DNA of 64,000 bases from Parastagonospora avenae f. sp. tritici 18332-5 (GCA_022559985.1 JAFJTR010000044.1:124001-188000); one strand, 5' to 3'; positions 22,658 to 33,966 are shown, counted from the first letter of the stretch. Numbers and translations: made by a program. Notes: a model not told the origin generated them from the sequence alone.

Positions 22658-24454
22658 ATGCCGTCTCTAGCTTCGCTCGTAACATTTCTGGGATTTGGAC
22701 TGCTTGTTCAAGCTGCTGCCATCTCACGCAACGCTCGATGTGGGAGTAGCTTCGGTGGCACCACGTGCGTAGGCACTACGTGGGGCTCATGCTGTTCTCG
22801 AGCTGGCTGGTGGTAAGGCCTGCACTCCCAGCACTTCTCTTTGCTTCAATTTCGAACACTGAAATTGAGATAGTGGGACCTCCGAAGACCATCACTTGCC
22901 CTCTAAAGGATGTTAAACTACCTATGGCACGTGTGCGACTTCGGAATACCATCTGAAAGTATCGCAGAACGGGAAATGCGGTAGCAATTCCGGCCACACC
23001 TGTCAAAGTAGTGTCTATGGAAATTGTTGCTCTCAAGGAATTCATGCCTCGCTACAGCACCATCATACATACTAAATGAATACTCAGTACGGCTATTGCG
23101 GACAATCATCCAGCCATTGCGGTAAAGGGTGCCAGTCAAAATTCGGAATCTGCAATGCCAGTAGTAGCCCTTCACTCAAGACGTCAACTAGCCCTTCAAC
23201 CTTAGAGACTTCATCAACTTCCCTTATGCGAACATCACCCAGTGTCCTGTTCTCGGTCCAGCCAGTTTCACACAACGCGTGATGCGGGTCGGACTTTAGC
23301 GGCCAGGCCTGCAAAAGATCTACATTGGGTTCGTGCTGTGGTAAATGGAGCTATTGCGGGTCAATGATAGGTAAGGCGACGGCACACAAGACGCGACGCT
23401 GCTAACAGGTATAGATTATTGTGGAGCATATACATGTCAAAAAGGCTATGGGGATTGCGTTTCAGCATCTTCTTCGTCACCCCCCACGCCTTCCACTACC
23501 TCCAGTCGGACTAGAATTCCGAACAGCTTGTCTGCATCATCAGCGCTACATTCAATGTATGTCTTGTCTACAAGCTCGACAGCCAGCTCTTCGGCGTCTA
23601 CAAGCGTAAAGGGAATCTCTTCCATCTTTACTTCAGTTACTTCAACTGCCACACAAGCATTTGTGGCCACCTCAGAAACAATTCCAAGCTCGTCCTTGGA
23701 CATGCCAATAATGACCTCACAATCATCGTCTGCTCTGGGAACCCTGTCTAGCTTTCCGGTATCCTCTCCTGTATCCACAGTCACGCCAACGCCTTCCCCA
23801 GTCCCGTCATTGACCAACGAAGTGCCTTCAAATTCTCTGTCTAGCTCAGTTTCTACGCCATTTATAGAAGTTTCCTCATCTTCAGTCTCTTCCACTCCAA
23901 CCACAGTTTCATCTGCAAGCAGCGAACCGAGTTCGACACTTTCGCCAAGCCAATCTTCTACGCTGTCTGCGGATACCTCGTCTGCCTGATCAGCTCCAGC
24001 TCCGGAGGTCCAACCCATTTCAACCACAGAAATAACACTCACTTGAACTTCAGAAGTAGTAACACCCACTTCGATCCCGGAGATCACACCCACGCCGGGC
24101 CCTGCACTAGCTCCCACTCAATACATCATGAATTCCGGCTTCGAGACCGGCTCCATATCGCCGTGGACATTCACCGAGATCGCGCTCTCCCAACCCTCCA
24201 CAGATGTCATGAGCACCTCCCCTCGATCAGGCAGCTACGCCTGCCAAGCCCAAGGCATTAACGCCGGAGCCTACATAACAGATCTGCGCCAGACCATCAA
24301 CCTCCCTGCCGGGCAGACATACATGTTTGAATTGTACACACGACAAGGGCAACAGGGGAACTGCCCAACGAACGTATTGCTGAACGGCGTAAGTCTCACT
24401 ACATTTAACGCGCCACATGTCTGGACAAAGTCGCGCTACAGTGCCGTCTGTTAA
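22658..24454 (+). pseudogene. Decayed secreted chitin-binding (CBM18) protein gene
   Basis: A signal peptide (MPSLASLVTFLGFGLLVQAA) leads into three type-1 chitin-binding modules: RCGSSFGGTTC...GSCCSRAGWCG (completed across a GT-AG intron 22813-22873), KCGSNSGHTCQSSVYGNCCSQ + YGYCGQSSSHCGKGC, and CGSDFSGQACKRSTLGSCCG + IDYCGAYTC. A long Ser/Thr-rich linker and a jelly-roll-like C-terminal segment (MNSGFETGSISPWTF) follow. The single frame is broken by TAA (22914; CAA expected), TGA (23280; CGA expected), TGA (23987) and TGA (24044). A needed 51-nt intron (23037-23087) has a GG instead of GT donor. Intact relatives are cell-wall or chitin-binding secreted proteins. Most of the stops fit C to T mutation. 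Confidence 0.82.
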
Positions 24455-25330
24455 AAGTAATTGTCTTCGAAGCACTACTAGCGGAAGGCTGTGCTTCGAC
24501 GATTTTAGTTTGACATCCCTTGCTGTATAGAAAGCTTCGACATGTGTGGGTAGGATTAGCTCAGGTAGGGAGTGTCGTCGAAGGCAGTCGGCGAGCTGCA
24601 TGAACATTGTAATAGTTCCAGTCATCCGATTTTTGCTGTCACCAGTTTGAAATGCTCCAAATCGCCCATCTGTCCTCCCGCCTTTTCCCAAGACTAAAAT
24701 ATTGTCGAATGTCCGTACATAGCAATCCTCATTATCACGTGAACTGCTGATGCATAGGCCTGCAGGCCTATGCGCGGCAGAATTGTATATGAACGCGTTC
24801 GTACGATAGATAGAACATTATCAATTTGCAACAATATACACTCGTAACTTGATCAACCCCATCGTACAATATTGTATACCCACTTACTGCAACTATCGCG
24901 CTGCAAAGGAAGTGCTACTAACATTGAATGTGTATTCCAGCATTATCTTGGGAAGTAGCTGACGTTAGCTGTATCGACGCCTGGGCAATTCGTGACCACA
25001 TTGTTTTCTTGTAATGGTTATTGAGACACGTGGAGAGCAGGATAATTCGTCAGATACCTCGTTTTGGACTGCAGAAAATTGCAATGGCAATACGCAGTAC
25101 GATCAGCAGGACTTCTTGGAAACATTCTCAGCAGAGCAGTCAACCGCCATATCTCTAGCAAGGCTTTATGATAGACTTGGCTGGCCATCCCGTGCAGTAA
25201 AGCCAGTTGCAAGGCAAGCAGCTCTGACCTTATACTGTCGCTGCTAGGATAGTAAGAGCGACATCGTAAGTTTGCTTGCCAGTTGCCACTAGATGATTCC
25301 ATAATTTCATGTCTGACTCTACAGCATGCG
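24455..25330. other. Intergenic, AT-rich, no gene
   Basis: This contains a perfect palindrome (separate entry) and AT-rich blocks around 24780-24890. A 77-codon frame at 25014 has no visible support. Confidence 0.55.
24752..24773. repeat. Perfect 22-bp palindrome
   Basis: The sequence reads the same on both strands, with StuI-like AGGCCT on each side of a central TGCA. It is in gene-free DNA downstream of the CBM18 remnant. It could be a dimeric protein site or the tip of a degraded element. Confidence 0.85.
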
Positions 25331-25948
25331 ATGCCAACTAGTCATCTTCCTATCTACCACCGCTATCGCCAACAAAATCATATCCCGAAAATGAACATCG
25401 GCCCACTAGGCCCGCTTTTGTCGCAGCCAACCAGGTCTCGCGCCCGGATAGTTGACGAGTTCATTTTCCCAACACCGTCTCTCGCATACTTCTTGAATAA
25501 CAACCTCATACCCTGGAGTAATGATGAGGGACGCCTCAGATGTTCTTACTGCTCAAGGCCAACTTGCGACAACATTCACCTCGCCGTAATGCCTACACCC
25601 GCTCCATCGCCCGAACAAGTGCGGCGCATCCACAAATCACAGAAATCGCATAGACTGCAGAAGCCACACAGATCGGCTCTGCCATCCGACGACGACGAAT
25701 GCCCCGATTGCGCGAGGTGTGAAGTGGTATTACAAGTAACCGCGCCGGGTTGTGGTCACGTATTTGGATCGAAGTGTCTCTCTGAGAGAATGTTCGCCAT
25801 GGAAAAGCCATGCTGTCCAATCTGTCACACACGTTGGTATGTACATAAGGACCCATGGTATACAAAGAGTGTCATGAGGGAGAGTTGGCCAAGTGCACAG
25901 ATCAGGGCGTTGGGCAGGAATTTTGGGGACTTCAAACAAGGAAGCTAA
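25331..25948 (+). CDS. RING-like finger protein with Gly at ligand 5 (cluster member G)
   Basis: This encodes 205 residues from the ATG at 25331; an alternative start at 25391 would remove 20 residues. An N-terminal CSYC...C cluster (residues 71-79) may be a second metal site. The finger shows C124-x2-C127 (ECPDC), C141-x-H143 (GCGHVFGSKCL, Gly146 at ligand 5, C149) and C161/C162 with C165 (CCPICHTRWY). The spacing between the pairs is short compared with its relatives. It lies 8 kb from the other members, across the P450/CBM18 segment. Sequence outside the finger is unrelated to them by eye. Confidence 0.68.
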   Translation: MPTSHLPIYHRYRQQNHIPKMNIGPLGPLLSQPTRSRARIVDEFIFPTPSLAYFLNNNLIPWSNDEGRLRCSYCSRPTCDNIHLAVMPTPAPSPEQVRRIHKSQKSHRLQKPHRSALPSDDDECPDCARCEVVLQVTAPGCGHVFGSKCLSERMFAMEKPCCPICHTRWYVHKDPWYTKSVMRESWPSAQIRALGRNFGDFKQGS

Positions 25949-26239
25949 GATTGGAGATTTTGACCCACTTAGAGGGCTTTCGATCATTATGTCGCTCGAA
26001 ATGCGGATTGGGTAACTGCTTCAGTCTCCGGAATTGCATCTTCTCACTTCACCGCTCATGCCCTTTTCTGTTTGCCACGACTGTATCAATACTCACCGCA
26101 GTTTCAGCACGATAGCAAACTCGGCTTTTAAGAAAAGTTCGCTGGTTATGCAACTCTTCCTCTCCACCCTTCATTTGATCCAGTGCCCGGCCGCTTCTTC
26201 AAAATATATCAAATTACCCTACACTCTACATCGCTAACC

Positions 26240-27202
26240 ATGAGGGTCACTTTGTATACCTTCCTCTGCCTCGCTACCCTCTTCTCTGCCCTCGTTGGCG
26301 CCGGAACCGTTCTAGAAAATCGTCTGAGTGACGGTCTCCAGCTCTTCAGCCGGAACACGTTCGACGAGGGTAAGTCAAGCACAGCTTCAATCCGACGAGA
26401 GTACCTTTAACTTGCGTTAAGCTCCGTCCAACTCTTCCGGCGATAATCCTTCTCTTAAATATGACTATCGCACGACCATTCAGATTTGGATTGGCCGCGA
26501 CAAGATCGCTGTCGGCCATGTCATCCAAGCTGATCTGTACCGTACCGTCTGGAGTCTTTTCGATAGAGTCTGTCCTTCCAACGCAGACAAAGCGACATGT
26601 AAAGTCGACAAGACCGACATCTGCTTCAAGACCGTGACTATTGGCAAGAAGAAACGTCCCGTTGACAGTACGTTTGGAAACCCTATCTAGTGAACTCGAG
26701 TCGTGTTCACCTGCAGAAAATCCAAACACCGGCTGACCATCTACAGGCATGGTCTGCATACATGAGATTCGAGCAGAGTGGGGCACAGAAGAGTTGCGCA
26801 AACGACTCATCGGCGTCGTCGCGGGTACACTCGAGGCAATAACGAAGCGCTACCCCAACGGCAAGACGAATTGTTTCTGGATGGGTGATGAGGCTGCATG
26901 CAATGTCGGAGACGTGGTCCGCGTACGTTACGCGGCTCTTGTACATCCTTTGGCCAACAGCTGACGCCTGTATACAGACAAACCTCGTCCCATAGGGGAC
27001 CAAGGCCCAGTATTTCCACATCAAGCTTTGGAACGCGCAGACGGGGTATGGACAATGGAATTGCTGTGAGGGCGATAAACTCCAGCTCGTCGACAAAGCT
27101 GTAGACGGTCTTGGTGGCCAGATTGGAGAGATCATGCATCAGGAGTTCACCCACAACTCAGCTTGCATCATCAACGGCTGGAAGACTTGCAAGAAGGCGT
27201 AA
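26240..27202 (+). CDS. Secreted cysteine-containing protein, unknown family
   Basis: Four exons (26240-26369, 26422-26667, 26747-26922, 26996-27202) join in frame to 252 residues. A signal peptide (MRVTLYTFLCLATLFSALVGA) is followed by a soluble domain with scattered Cys in CPSNADKATCK, ICFKT, NCFWMGDEAAC and WNCCEGD. The last intron must end at the AG at 26994-26995; an AG 19 bases earlier would leave a TAG in frame, which explains an apparent stop. I do not recognise the family. Secretion and several likely disulfides make it a candidate extracellular or host-interaction protein, but nothing here shows its role. Confidence 0.72.
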
Positions 27203-27717
27203 GGATTGTGAGGTCTGAGGTCCACAACCTTCGGAGAGGTGTTATGATGCATCCAGGGTGTCAAAATTGTGTTATGAACAATTCAAGGTGTAAAAGCCTC
27301 AGGCGATGGATGGGTCAACAAGGCATCGGTAGCTAGATAGGATTGGATGCAATTAAAAGTTACCTAACAATTTCTCACAATTCGCATTGACGGGTCTCCA
27401 CTGCCAGTTCCCGAGGTCATCAGGCTTATAGTGCAAGCTGATACGTGATGTGCATCGACCTAAAGCCGAGCATAATGTCCGGAGCCTCGAAAACGACAAA
27501 AGATTGTCGGTAGGGAATATTGCACTTCGTCGATTCTTCGCCCTGCTTCGCCCTAGTGCATCGCGAATGCAATGACGTCAACCTGCGTTTGCGCGCGAAA
27601 ACAACCCGATCCACTGATCGCGAACTTCATCTACCACCCTCTTACCAAACGGCGCTATATTTCATTCGACTCACCCAAGCCACCCAGGCCACGCACTTGC
27701 GCGCACATCCAAGCACC
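27203..27717. other. Intergenic, no gene
   Basis: The interval holds the 3' flank of the secreted-protein gene and the leader of the small membrane protein at 27718. Confidence 0.55.
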
Positions 27718-27939
27718 ATGGGATTGTTCAACATAGACGACACCATCCAAGATATTCGGAACGATGTACTGAAGCGTGTGGATCTGTTCATATTCCTGGT
27801 CGCTTTGAACGCGACATTGTTGGCCACTATCATCTTCTTCCTGTACAAGATCCTGGACGCTCTCGTGAGACTTCGAAGAGATTTGAGAAGCACAGCTGTA
27901 CCTATGGGTGGACGAAGACCGGATGCGAAGCGCGAGTAG
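27718..27939 (+). CDS. Small single-pass membrane protein
   Basis: The protein is 73 residues from the ATG at 27718 (context CACCATGG, a good start). An amphipathic N-terminus (NIDDTIQDIRNDVLKRVD) precedes one hydrophobic segment (LFIFLVALNATLLATIIFFL), then an Arg-rich cytosolic-type tail (LVRLRRDLRS, GGRRPDAKRE). The positive charge after the span predicts the C-terminus in the cytosol. There is no recognised family, and no ICxPQ motif like the pair near 6.5 kb. Confidence 0.5.
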   Translation: MGLFNIDDTIQDIRNDVLKRVDLFIFLVALNATLLATIIFFLYKILDALVRLRRDLRSTAVPMGGRRPDAKRE

Positions 27940-28212
27940 TGGGCATAACGGACACGCGCAAAAGCATGTTGGGCAATTTGGAATTGAGCAAATAGGGTGT
28001 GTTGATTTTCTACAAATCGTTGACGTACTTGCTTGTGCTTGTCTGTTGGTATAACATGTCTCTACAAAGGTTTCACCCGACATTTCCCACCCCATTGCAC
28101 ACCGGCCGTTTCGAACACCACCCCTCCAAACGCTTGCCTTGCTATTTTTCCAAGTTGAACGTACGCAACTACCTCACGATTTAAGATCGCTAGACTTAAT
28201 AATCTAAGCACC

Positions 28213-28377
28213 ATGGTCCACTTGGAGCAACACGTTGTCTTGCCAGCAGACACCGAAGACCGCGGCGAAAAACTTCTCCGCATTCTCGGGGCTTTCCAAT
28301 ACAAGCTCTCAGATCTGTACGGACCGATCAATAAAGCTGTCGCAAGCAAGGCGCTCGAAATTTCGATCGTATCTTAG
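28213..28377 (+). CDS. Possible 54-residue protein
   Basis: The start context is CACCATGG, and the frame MVHLEQHVVLPADTEDRGEK continues through a helical stretch to TAG at 28375. It is short, with no motif. It could be a real small gene, a first exon or chance. Confidence 0.22.
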   Translation: MVHLEQHVVLPADTEDRGEKLLRILGAFQYKLSDLYGPINKAVASKALEISIVS

Positions 28378-28811
28378 CAGATGTCGCTCTTATTCTCGGC
28401 TAGCATTGACTGTAACGGGAACAATGGTCAAAGGGTCGAGAGGAGGTCAGAGTAGGTGAAGGCGAGATGCGAGGCATGTGAGAGTGCGTCATAGTAGACT
28501 AGATGGCGTAATTGCTACTCAAACAGATCTGCTCTACCTTTAACTTGTCGTGCAGCTACCTTTACTTCACCTGCCTGCTTTGACTCACGGTGAACGCCAA
28601 TTATTGATTAGGTCTAACCTAGATTTTTCTACTTCTTCTCAACCGCTCATGTCATCTCAAAGGTCTTCATCACTCCATCTACTCAATTCTGAAGTAGCGC
28701 AGCGCACCGTGGATGTAAACGTAACGACTTTGCAATCTAGCAAACAGTCTACTGTGAGTTCAATCGCCCATACTTAAGACATGGACTGATCGTACAAGTA
28801 CAACTACAGCA
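28378..28811. other. Intergenic, leader of the next small gene
   Basis: A 75-codon frame (28550-28777) cannot be spliced in phase to the gene at 28812 with the available GT and AG sites, so it is left out. Confidence 0.45.
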
Positions 28812-29171
28812 ATGGACAAATTTCATGTCTCTGAGCTGTGTCTCCGCCACATAGTCTCAATGGAAACGAAATACAACCAGACCTTAGCAGTCATGCACGA
28901 CATACAGACTAGTGCGAACAAGTGTCACGACGCTGCCATGAATAACAGTCTTGCCGTGGCCGACCTGATGAAGAAGATCGAACCCATCAGCAAACAGTTC
29001 ATTCATGGCACGGCGGACGTCATCAATGTCTTGCTCCTGGTACTACTTGCAGCTGTGTTTCTGAACATCGGTCTGGGCTACAAGGTGTGGAAGAAGGGCA
29101 ATCTCGACAACAAGCACACTGCGCTTCAAGGTGCTATGACGAAGAAAGTTCGCTTCGCCACTTCAGAGTGA
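28812..29171 (+). CDS. Small membrane protein with N-terminal helical region
   Basis: 119 residues from the ATG at 28812 (AGCAATGG). A helical soluble N-terminus of about 70 residues (SMETKYNQTLAVMHD, AVADLMKKIEPISKQF) leads to one hydrophobic span (VINVLLLVLLAAVFLNIGLGY) and a Lys-rich tail. No family is recognised. The layout resembles small tail-anchored or single-pass fungal proteins. Confidence 0.5.
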   Translation: MDKFHVSELCLRHIVSMETKYNQTLAVMHDIQTSANKCHDAAMNNSLAVADLMKKIEPISKQFIHGTADVINVLLLVLLAAVFLNIGLGYKVWKKGNLDNKHTALQGAMTKKVRFATSE

Positions 29172-29887
29172 AGAGACCTGCGCAAAGCCTGACACGATGA
29201 GAGCTGTTTTCGAAGTGAGGGCGGTTACCAAATGCAGGATGTAAGTTTCGCCGCGGTGAAGATGCGGCAAGGATCATGCTAAAGTCAAATACAGTACAAT
29301 CGCAGCGGTCCGGTATTACTTTTGGGCCAATGACTTAAGGGAGTGGTATCTTCGCGTCATTACGCAGGGTGTCTTTGTCGAAATCGATGACGGAAACGAA
29401 TGACGGAGTCTTAATTGTAGGCAGTGCATGGCAGGGGCGTACTGGCAGTCCCGGGCACGATCACGCCGATTCTGCTATTGAAGGAGGAGGAAGAAGGAAG
29501 AAGGCAGCCTTGAGCACCGCATCACAATTCTTCCATGTGGATCTCAGATCGTCGCAATTCGAAGTCAAAGTCATATATATATCGTGCATTTTGAAACATT
29601 CGCGGTGTTGCTCCAGAATCGGCCCACATCGTGTGGCGAACACGCGTTATCGATCTGCGAGCAACCAATCATGTCTCACGGAGACCGGACGCTAGTCACA
29701 CCGCCCGTCCGTTCCGCTCAGCCTTCAGCCTCAGGGTCTTCAAACCTTGAAATACACTCCTTGTCCTTGTTATCAACGATTGCAGCGCACCTCGCTCTGC
29801 CACAACAATTGTTCCTTCCGTTGCACAGCGTCGGCGTTCTGTCGTTGCATACAATTACTATCCTCCTCTGTTCGACATCAACCTACA
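29172..29887. other. Intergenic, promoter of the desaturase
   Basis: 716 bp with no supported gene. A short TA repeat (ATATATAT) is near 29574-29581. Confidence 0.55.
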
Positions 29888-31353
29888 ATGGGCCGGTTAC
29901 CATTCCCAGCTGATGCCGAGCTTACGGGGCCGGACCGTTTGGTGTTGGGCGTCATGGAAAAGCAATACGAGGCACACGAGCTTACTCCAGATGAGGATGC
30001 CGCAGAGGAGTCTGATGACTCGGCCAAAAAGCGGTCCGAATTCGTTGCGCCGTCTCCTGAAGGTAGTTTGATGCCATTCCCGATCCTCGAGATGGAAATA
30101 GTTGATGACCCAACACATCCTGACAAGCCTTCAGATCTACAAGACCAGGAGCAACAAGCAATTGAGTATCTGAAGAATCTGAATGACCCAAAATCGGATG
30201 GCTTCGAGCCTACTGTTTTCAGCTCGGTGGATCTCCCGGACATCAAAAACGCTTTCTTCCGTGACAACATTGTTCTGCCCTACACGAAGTGGGCGCGCAC
30301 AGTTGTGCGAAATGAAGCGGATGTCGTCATGATCACCCATCTGCTGCTGTACAGCTGCACTACACTACCATCTGCAATCTATCTCTTCTACAACTTCCAC
30401 TGGTGGCACGCAGTCCTCCACGGTGTCATGCAGGGATGGTATGCTGGCGCTTACACGCTATTGAAGCATCAGCACATCCATGCACGAGGAGTTCTGAGCA
30501 AGAAGTATACCCTTGTCGACGAGCTATTCCCGTACGTGCTCGATCCGTTGATGGGACACACGTGGAACTCGTACTACTTCCACCACGTCAAACACCATCA
30601 CGTGGAAGGCAATGGACCAAATGACCTATCATCTACGGTCCGATACCAGAGAGACGACGTGTGGGACTTCCTGAAATATGTTGGACGGTTCTACTTCTTG
30701 ATCTGGTTCGACCTACCGCGCTACTTTCTACGCACACGGAAGCCTATGATGGCCCTCAAGGCAGGAGGATGCGAGATTGGCAACTATGCTTTCTTGTACT
30801 TCCTGTTCAACTACGTCAATATCCGCGCGACCATCTTTGTATTCCTCATCCCGCTCGCCCTTATGCGCCTGGCGCTCATGACCGGCAACTGGGGTCAACA
30901 CGCTCTCGTGGACGAGTTGGAGCCGGATTCCGACTTCAGGTCCAGCATCACACTTATTGATGTTCCTGTAAATCACTCAAAAACGTGAATAGACGGACTC
31001 GCAGTGCTGACCTCCAACAGAGCAATCGCTACTGCTACAACGACGGCTACCACACGTCTCACCATCTCAACCCACTCCGCCATTGGCGCGAGCACCCAGT
31101 GGCGTTCTTATCCCAAAAGAAGCAGTACTCAGACGAGCATGCTTTGGTGTTCTACAACATCGATTACATGTTCTTGACCATCAACCTGCTGAGAAAGAAC
31201 TACGATCATGTTGCTCGCTGCTTGGTGCCTATGGGTGCACAGATGAAGCTCACCCACGAGGAACGTGTAGCGATGCTCAAGCGCAAGACGAGGAAGTTCA
31301 CCGAGGAGGAAATCGCTGCTAAATGGGGCAAGCAATATGCGAGGCTGAAGTAG
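29888..31353 (+). CDS. Membrane fatty-acid desaturase/hydroxylase family protein
   Basis: Two exons (29888-30967, 31021-31353) joined at phase 0 give 470 residues. The start is the ATG at 29888 (MGRLPFPADAELTG). Three histidine boxes of the di-iron family are present: KHQHIHARG, HHVKHHHVEGNG and, across the splice, NDGYHTSHHLNPLRHW. Hydrophobic segments flank them (ITHLLLYSCTTLPSAIYLFY; RATIFVFLIPLALMRLALM). The Glu/Asp-rich N-terminus of about 100 residues is probably disordered. The enzyme would use O2 and electrons from cytochrome b5 to desaturate or hydroxylate a lipid in the endoplasmic reticulum. The exact substrate cannot be read from the sequence. Confidence 0.88.
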
Positions 31354-31608
31354 GCTGTCCATCGATCCTACATTACCTTGAATTACGGAAGGACTAGCAT
31401 ATAGATTAACAAGCAAAGTTCACTGGTGGGCTGGTTTTCAGGTTAGCACCCGCCTCGTAACTTCCCATTGTCTGAGTATACATGCCATGACGTATAGCGC
31501 CTACCTGCCTTGTGCGCTCACCATCTACACATCAAACAGTCGCAACGATTTGACGCGCACCAGTCTCAGCACCCTATTAATCATCACTAAAGGCAGCAGG
31601 TCGCAGTT

Positions 31609-33966
31609 ATGGCATCTGTAGCCCAACAGCTTGAGCAAAGCTTATTCATCGCCACTTCGAAGACTGTACATCATCGGACGCAGCTGGCCAACAGAACGTT
31701 GTTCGAATGCGACGCGACTGGGGGCATTACTAATGCGCGCGCATCGAAGGACAACAGTAGCCTTTTCGCAGTCGCTAACAGTCATGTCGTCATATTGTGC
31801 GACGCGTTGCGCGGTAGCAAGAAGTCCAAATTGCGAAAAGGCGATGTGAGGCAGACGACAATGACACGAGAATGTCTACATGACTGACAGCTCACTCAGG
31901 GCGAACCGCGTCTTCTTCTCTTCTCTCCCGTTTCGCGCACGCTGTACTTCACGACCACTCTGAGCCCTTCCGTTCAAGCCTACGACATCCCAACTGCGGA
32001 GATGCTACCGTCACAGCAGCCACACCCATCGCCGCCAAATGTCGTATCAGTTTCGAATGATGGGAATATACTGCTATCTGCGTCACCCACACCACCCACC
32101 ATATTCATACAAGATAGAAGATGGGGAGGCAGTGCGCCAGTGAACTTCCAACCCACAGACGCCGAGACACCTGTCAGTTGCGCCGCGTTTTCGAGTCTTC
32201 CAGCTCCGACAAACAACCTCCATACGAGCTTCATCTTGGGTTTTCGAGACGGCAAGATGGCAATGTATCGACTATTTCTGCCTGCACAGCAAGGACAGCG
32301 CAAACTATCTCAGGTGGACCGTATGCGGACATTCGATGTGCAACCAGTCAGGGTCGGCGCCATCAAGAAACTGCATAAGCCATCAATGGGAGGGGCGATT
32401 GCTGCTGAATTTGTACCGGGCTTCACATCACGCGTCATCAGCATCGGGCATGATGGGCGTTGTCGTCTTGTCGATTTCGAAGGCGGTGGCAAGGTTTTGC
32501 GAACATAGCATGTTGCTGGCCCAGCAACTTGCCTATCAATTGTCGCGGGTGGCCCATACACATCACAGGGCAGGAAGGACGGGACTGTTATATTTGGAGG
32601 CGACGCCACAGAGGAGAATGACCAGGTCTACGAGGGATTGCAGACACTCATCGCGATTGGGACGGAGTCTGGTAAAGTTTTCATCTTCAACTGTCTTGGG
32701 CTTCTGGTGCACGAGATTGTGATGGAACAGCCCATCGTATCGCTGGAGTGGGTAGGTGACATGTCTGCACCCTCAGTGTTGCGGCATCGTGTCTCTTCGC
32801 TGACGCCAGAAACACAACCGGTAGTGGACAAGCTACTTGCAGACGTTGAAGAATCATCAGACGAAGAGCTTGGTACTATGAGGAGAAATTTGCCGGTGCC
32901 AGGACAGGACGTTGCAATTGCAGCGATCAACAACATATCAGCTGGGCCAGACCTGTTCTCTGTCGATCAGATGTCTGGGCAGTCATCACGCAGACCCTCT
33001 GCTATATCGACTGGCTCACCATTTCGAACCCGACGTACGCGACACCGAGCCCAAAGAAAGCCAATGAATCGCCCTCGCATTGTTACAGAGACGTTTCGAT
33101 CGCCCCTCCCATCTTCAAATCGCCCTTCTGAACTTATACTGGCAGCTGCATCCGCACTGCCCACACCCCCCTTGCAAGAGACTCGCAACTGGCCAAAATA
33201 TCTCACCGCACCCACCCTACCGCCATCATCTCACGTCCGCCGCCTCTCATCCTCTTCCCCATCACCTACTCGCGAAACGGAATTCTTCACCCCTCCATCG
33301 ACTAGACGAGACAAGTCCAGAATGCTCACCCAACTTTCCAACCTACGCACGTCAGGGAAAGACGCCACCCAACCCTCAGCATTACCATCACCATCCCTGA
33401 ACTCTTCAACAAGTCTCCACCCCGACACGTCTCCCGCTTCAATCGCTAGCACGCCCTGGCAGCGCCGCCTCACCTCCCTCGCGCTCAAACGCCAACCCAC
33501 CGTCGAAGCGCCGTCGACACCCAACCTTCGCGCGACGAGTAGTGTATACTCCCAACCCTCGCCCGCAACATCTCACCCCAAGCATCTTGAACCACGCACA
33601 AGCACCAGCACACCCCCCTGGTTGTCCTCGCCCTCGTCGCCACGCTCACACTTCGCCTCCAAACTCAAAGTCGCGTCCAAACCCAAGTCCAAGTTCGCAG
33701 ACATACCCGATTCCGAATCACCGACGAGTTTGTATTCAAGGGGATTGTATTTGTTGGATGGGGCGAGCTTGACTAAACCCGGCGGATCTGCCGATGAGAT
33801 GCAGAGCCTGAGGTGGCACGCGACTTCGGAGAGGTGTTGGAATGAGGCGATTAGGTCAAGGAGGGATATTGAGGGGTTGGAGAGGGAGGTACTGGGGTTG
33901 AGGGGGGATATTGAGGAGTTGGAGAGGGAAACGAGGGAGGTTAGGGAGTTGTTGGCGCGAAAGTGA
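31609..33966 (+). pseudogene. WD40-repeat protein gene with in-frame TAG at a conserved Trp
   Basis: Exon 1 (31609-31845) and exon 2 (31900-33966) share one frame of 767 codons. The N-terminal half is a fungal WD40-type propeller (TLFECDATGGITNARASKDN, GEPRLLLFSPVSRTLYF, ISIGHDGRCRLVDFEGG). It breaks at TAG 32506-32508, where VLRT-W-HVAGPATCLSI is expected; TGG to TAG is a single G to A change. Downstream the propeller resumes (LIAIGTESGKVFIFNCLGL) and passes into a long Ser/Pro-rich disordered region and a C-terminal coiled coil (EGLEREVLGLRGDIEELERE). No intron can remove the stop. The gene may be disrupted, read through, or carry a sequence error. The family's role is not known to me. Confidence 0.7.

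Noticed and set aside
23446..24117. 223-codon minus-strand frame (Val/Glu/Asp-rich)
   Set aside because: It is the antisense shadow of the Ser/Thr linker in the CBM18 remnant.
26971..26995. Apparent stop in the secreted protein gene
   Set aside because: Using the AG at 26994-26995 as acceptor keeps phase and removes the TAG.
28550..28777. 75-codon frame as first exon of the small membrane gene at 28812
   Set aside because: All available GT donors are in a phase that does not match the downstream frame.
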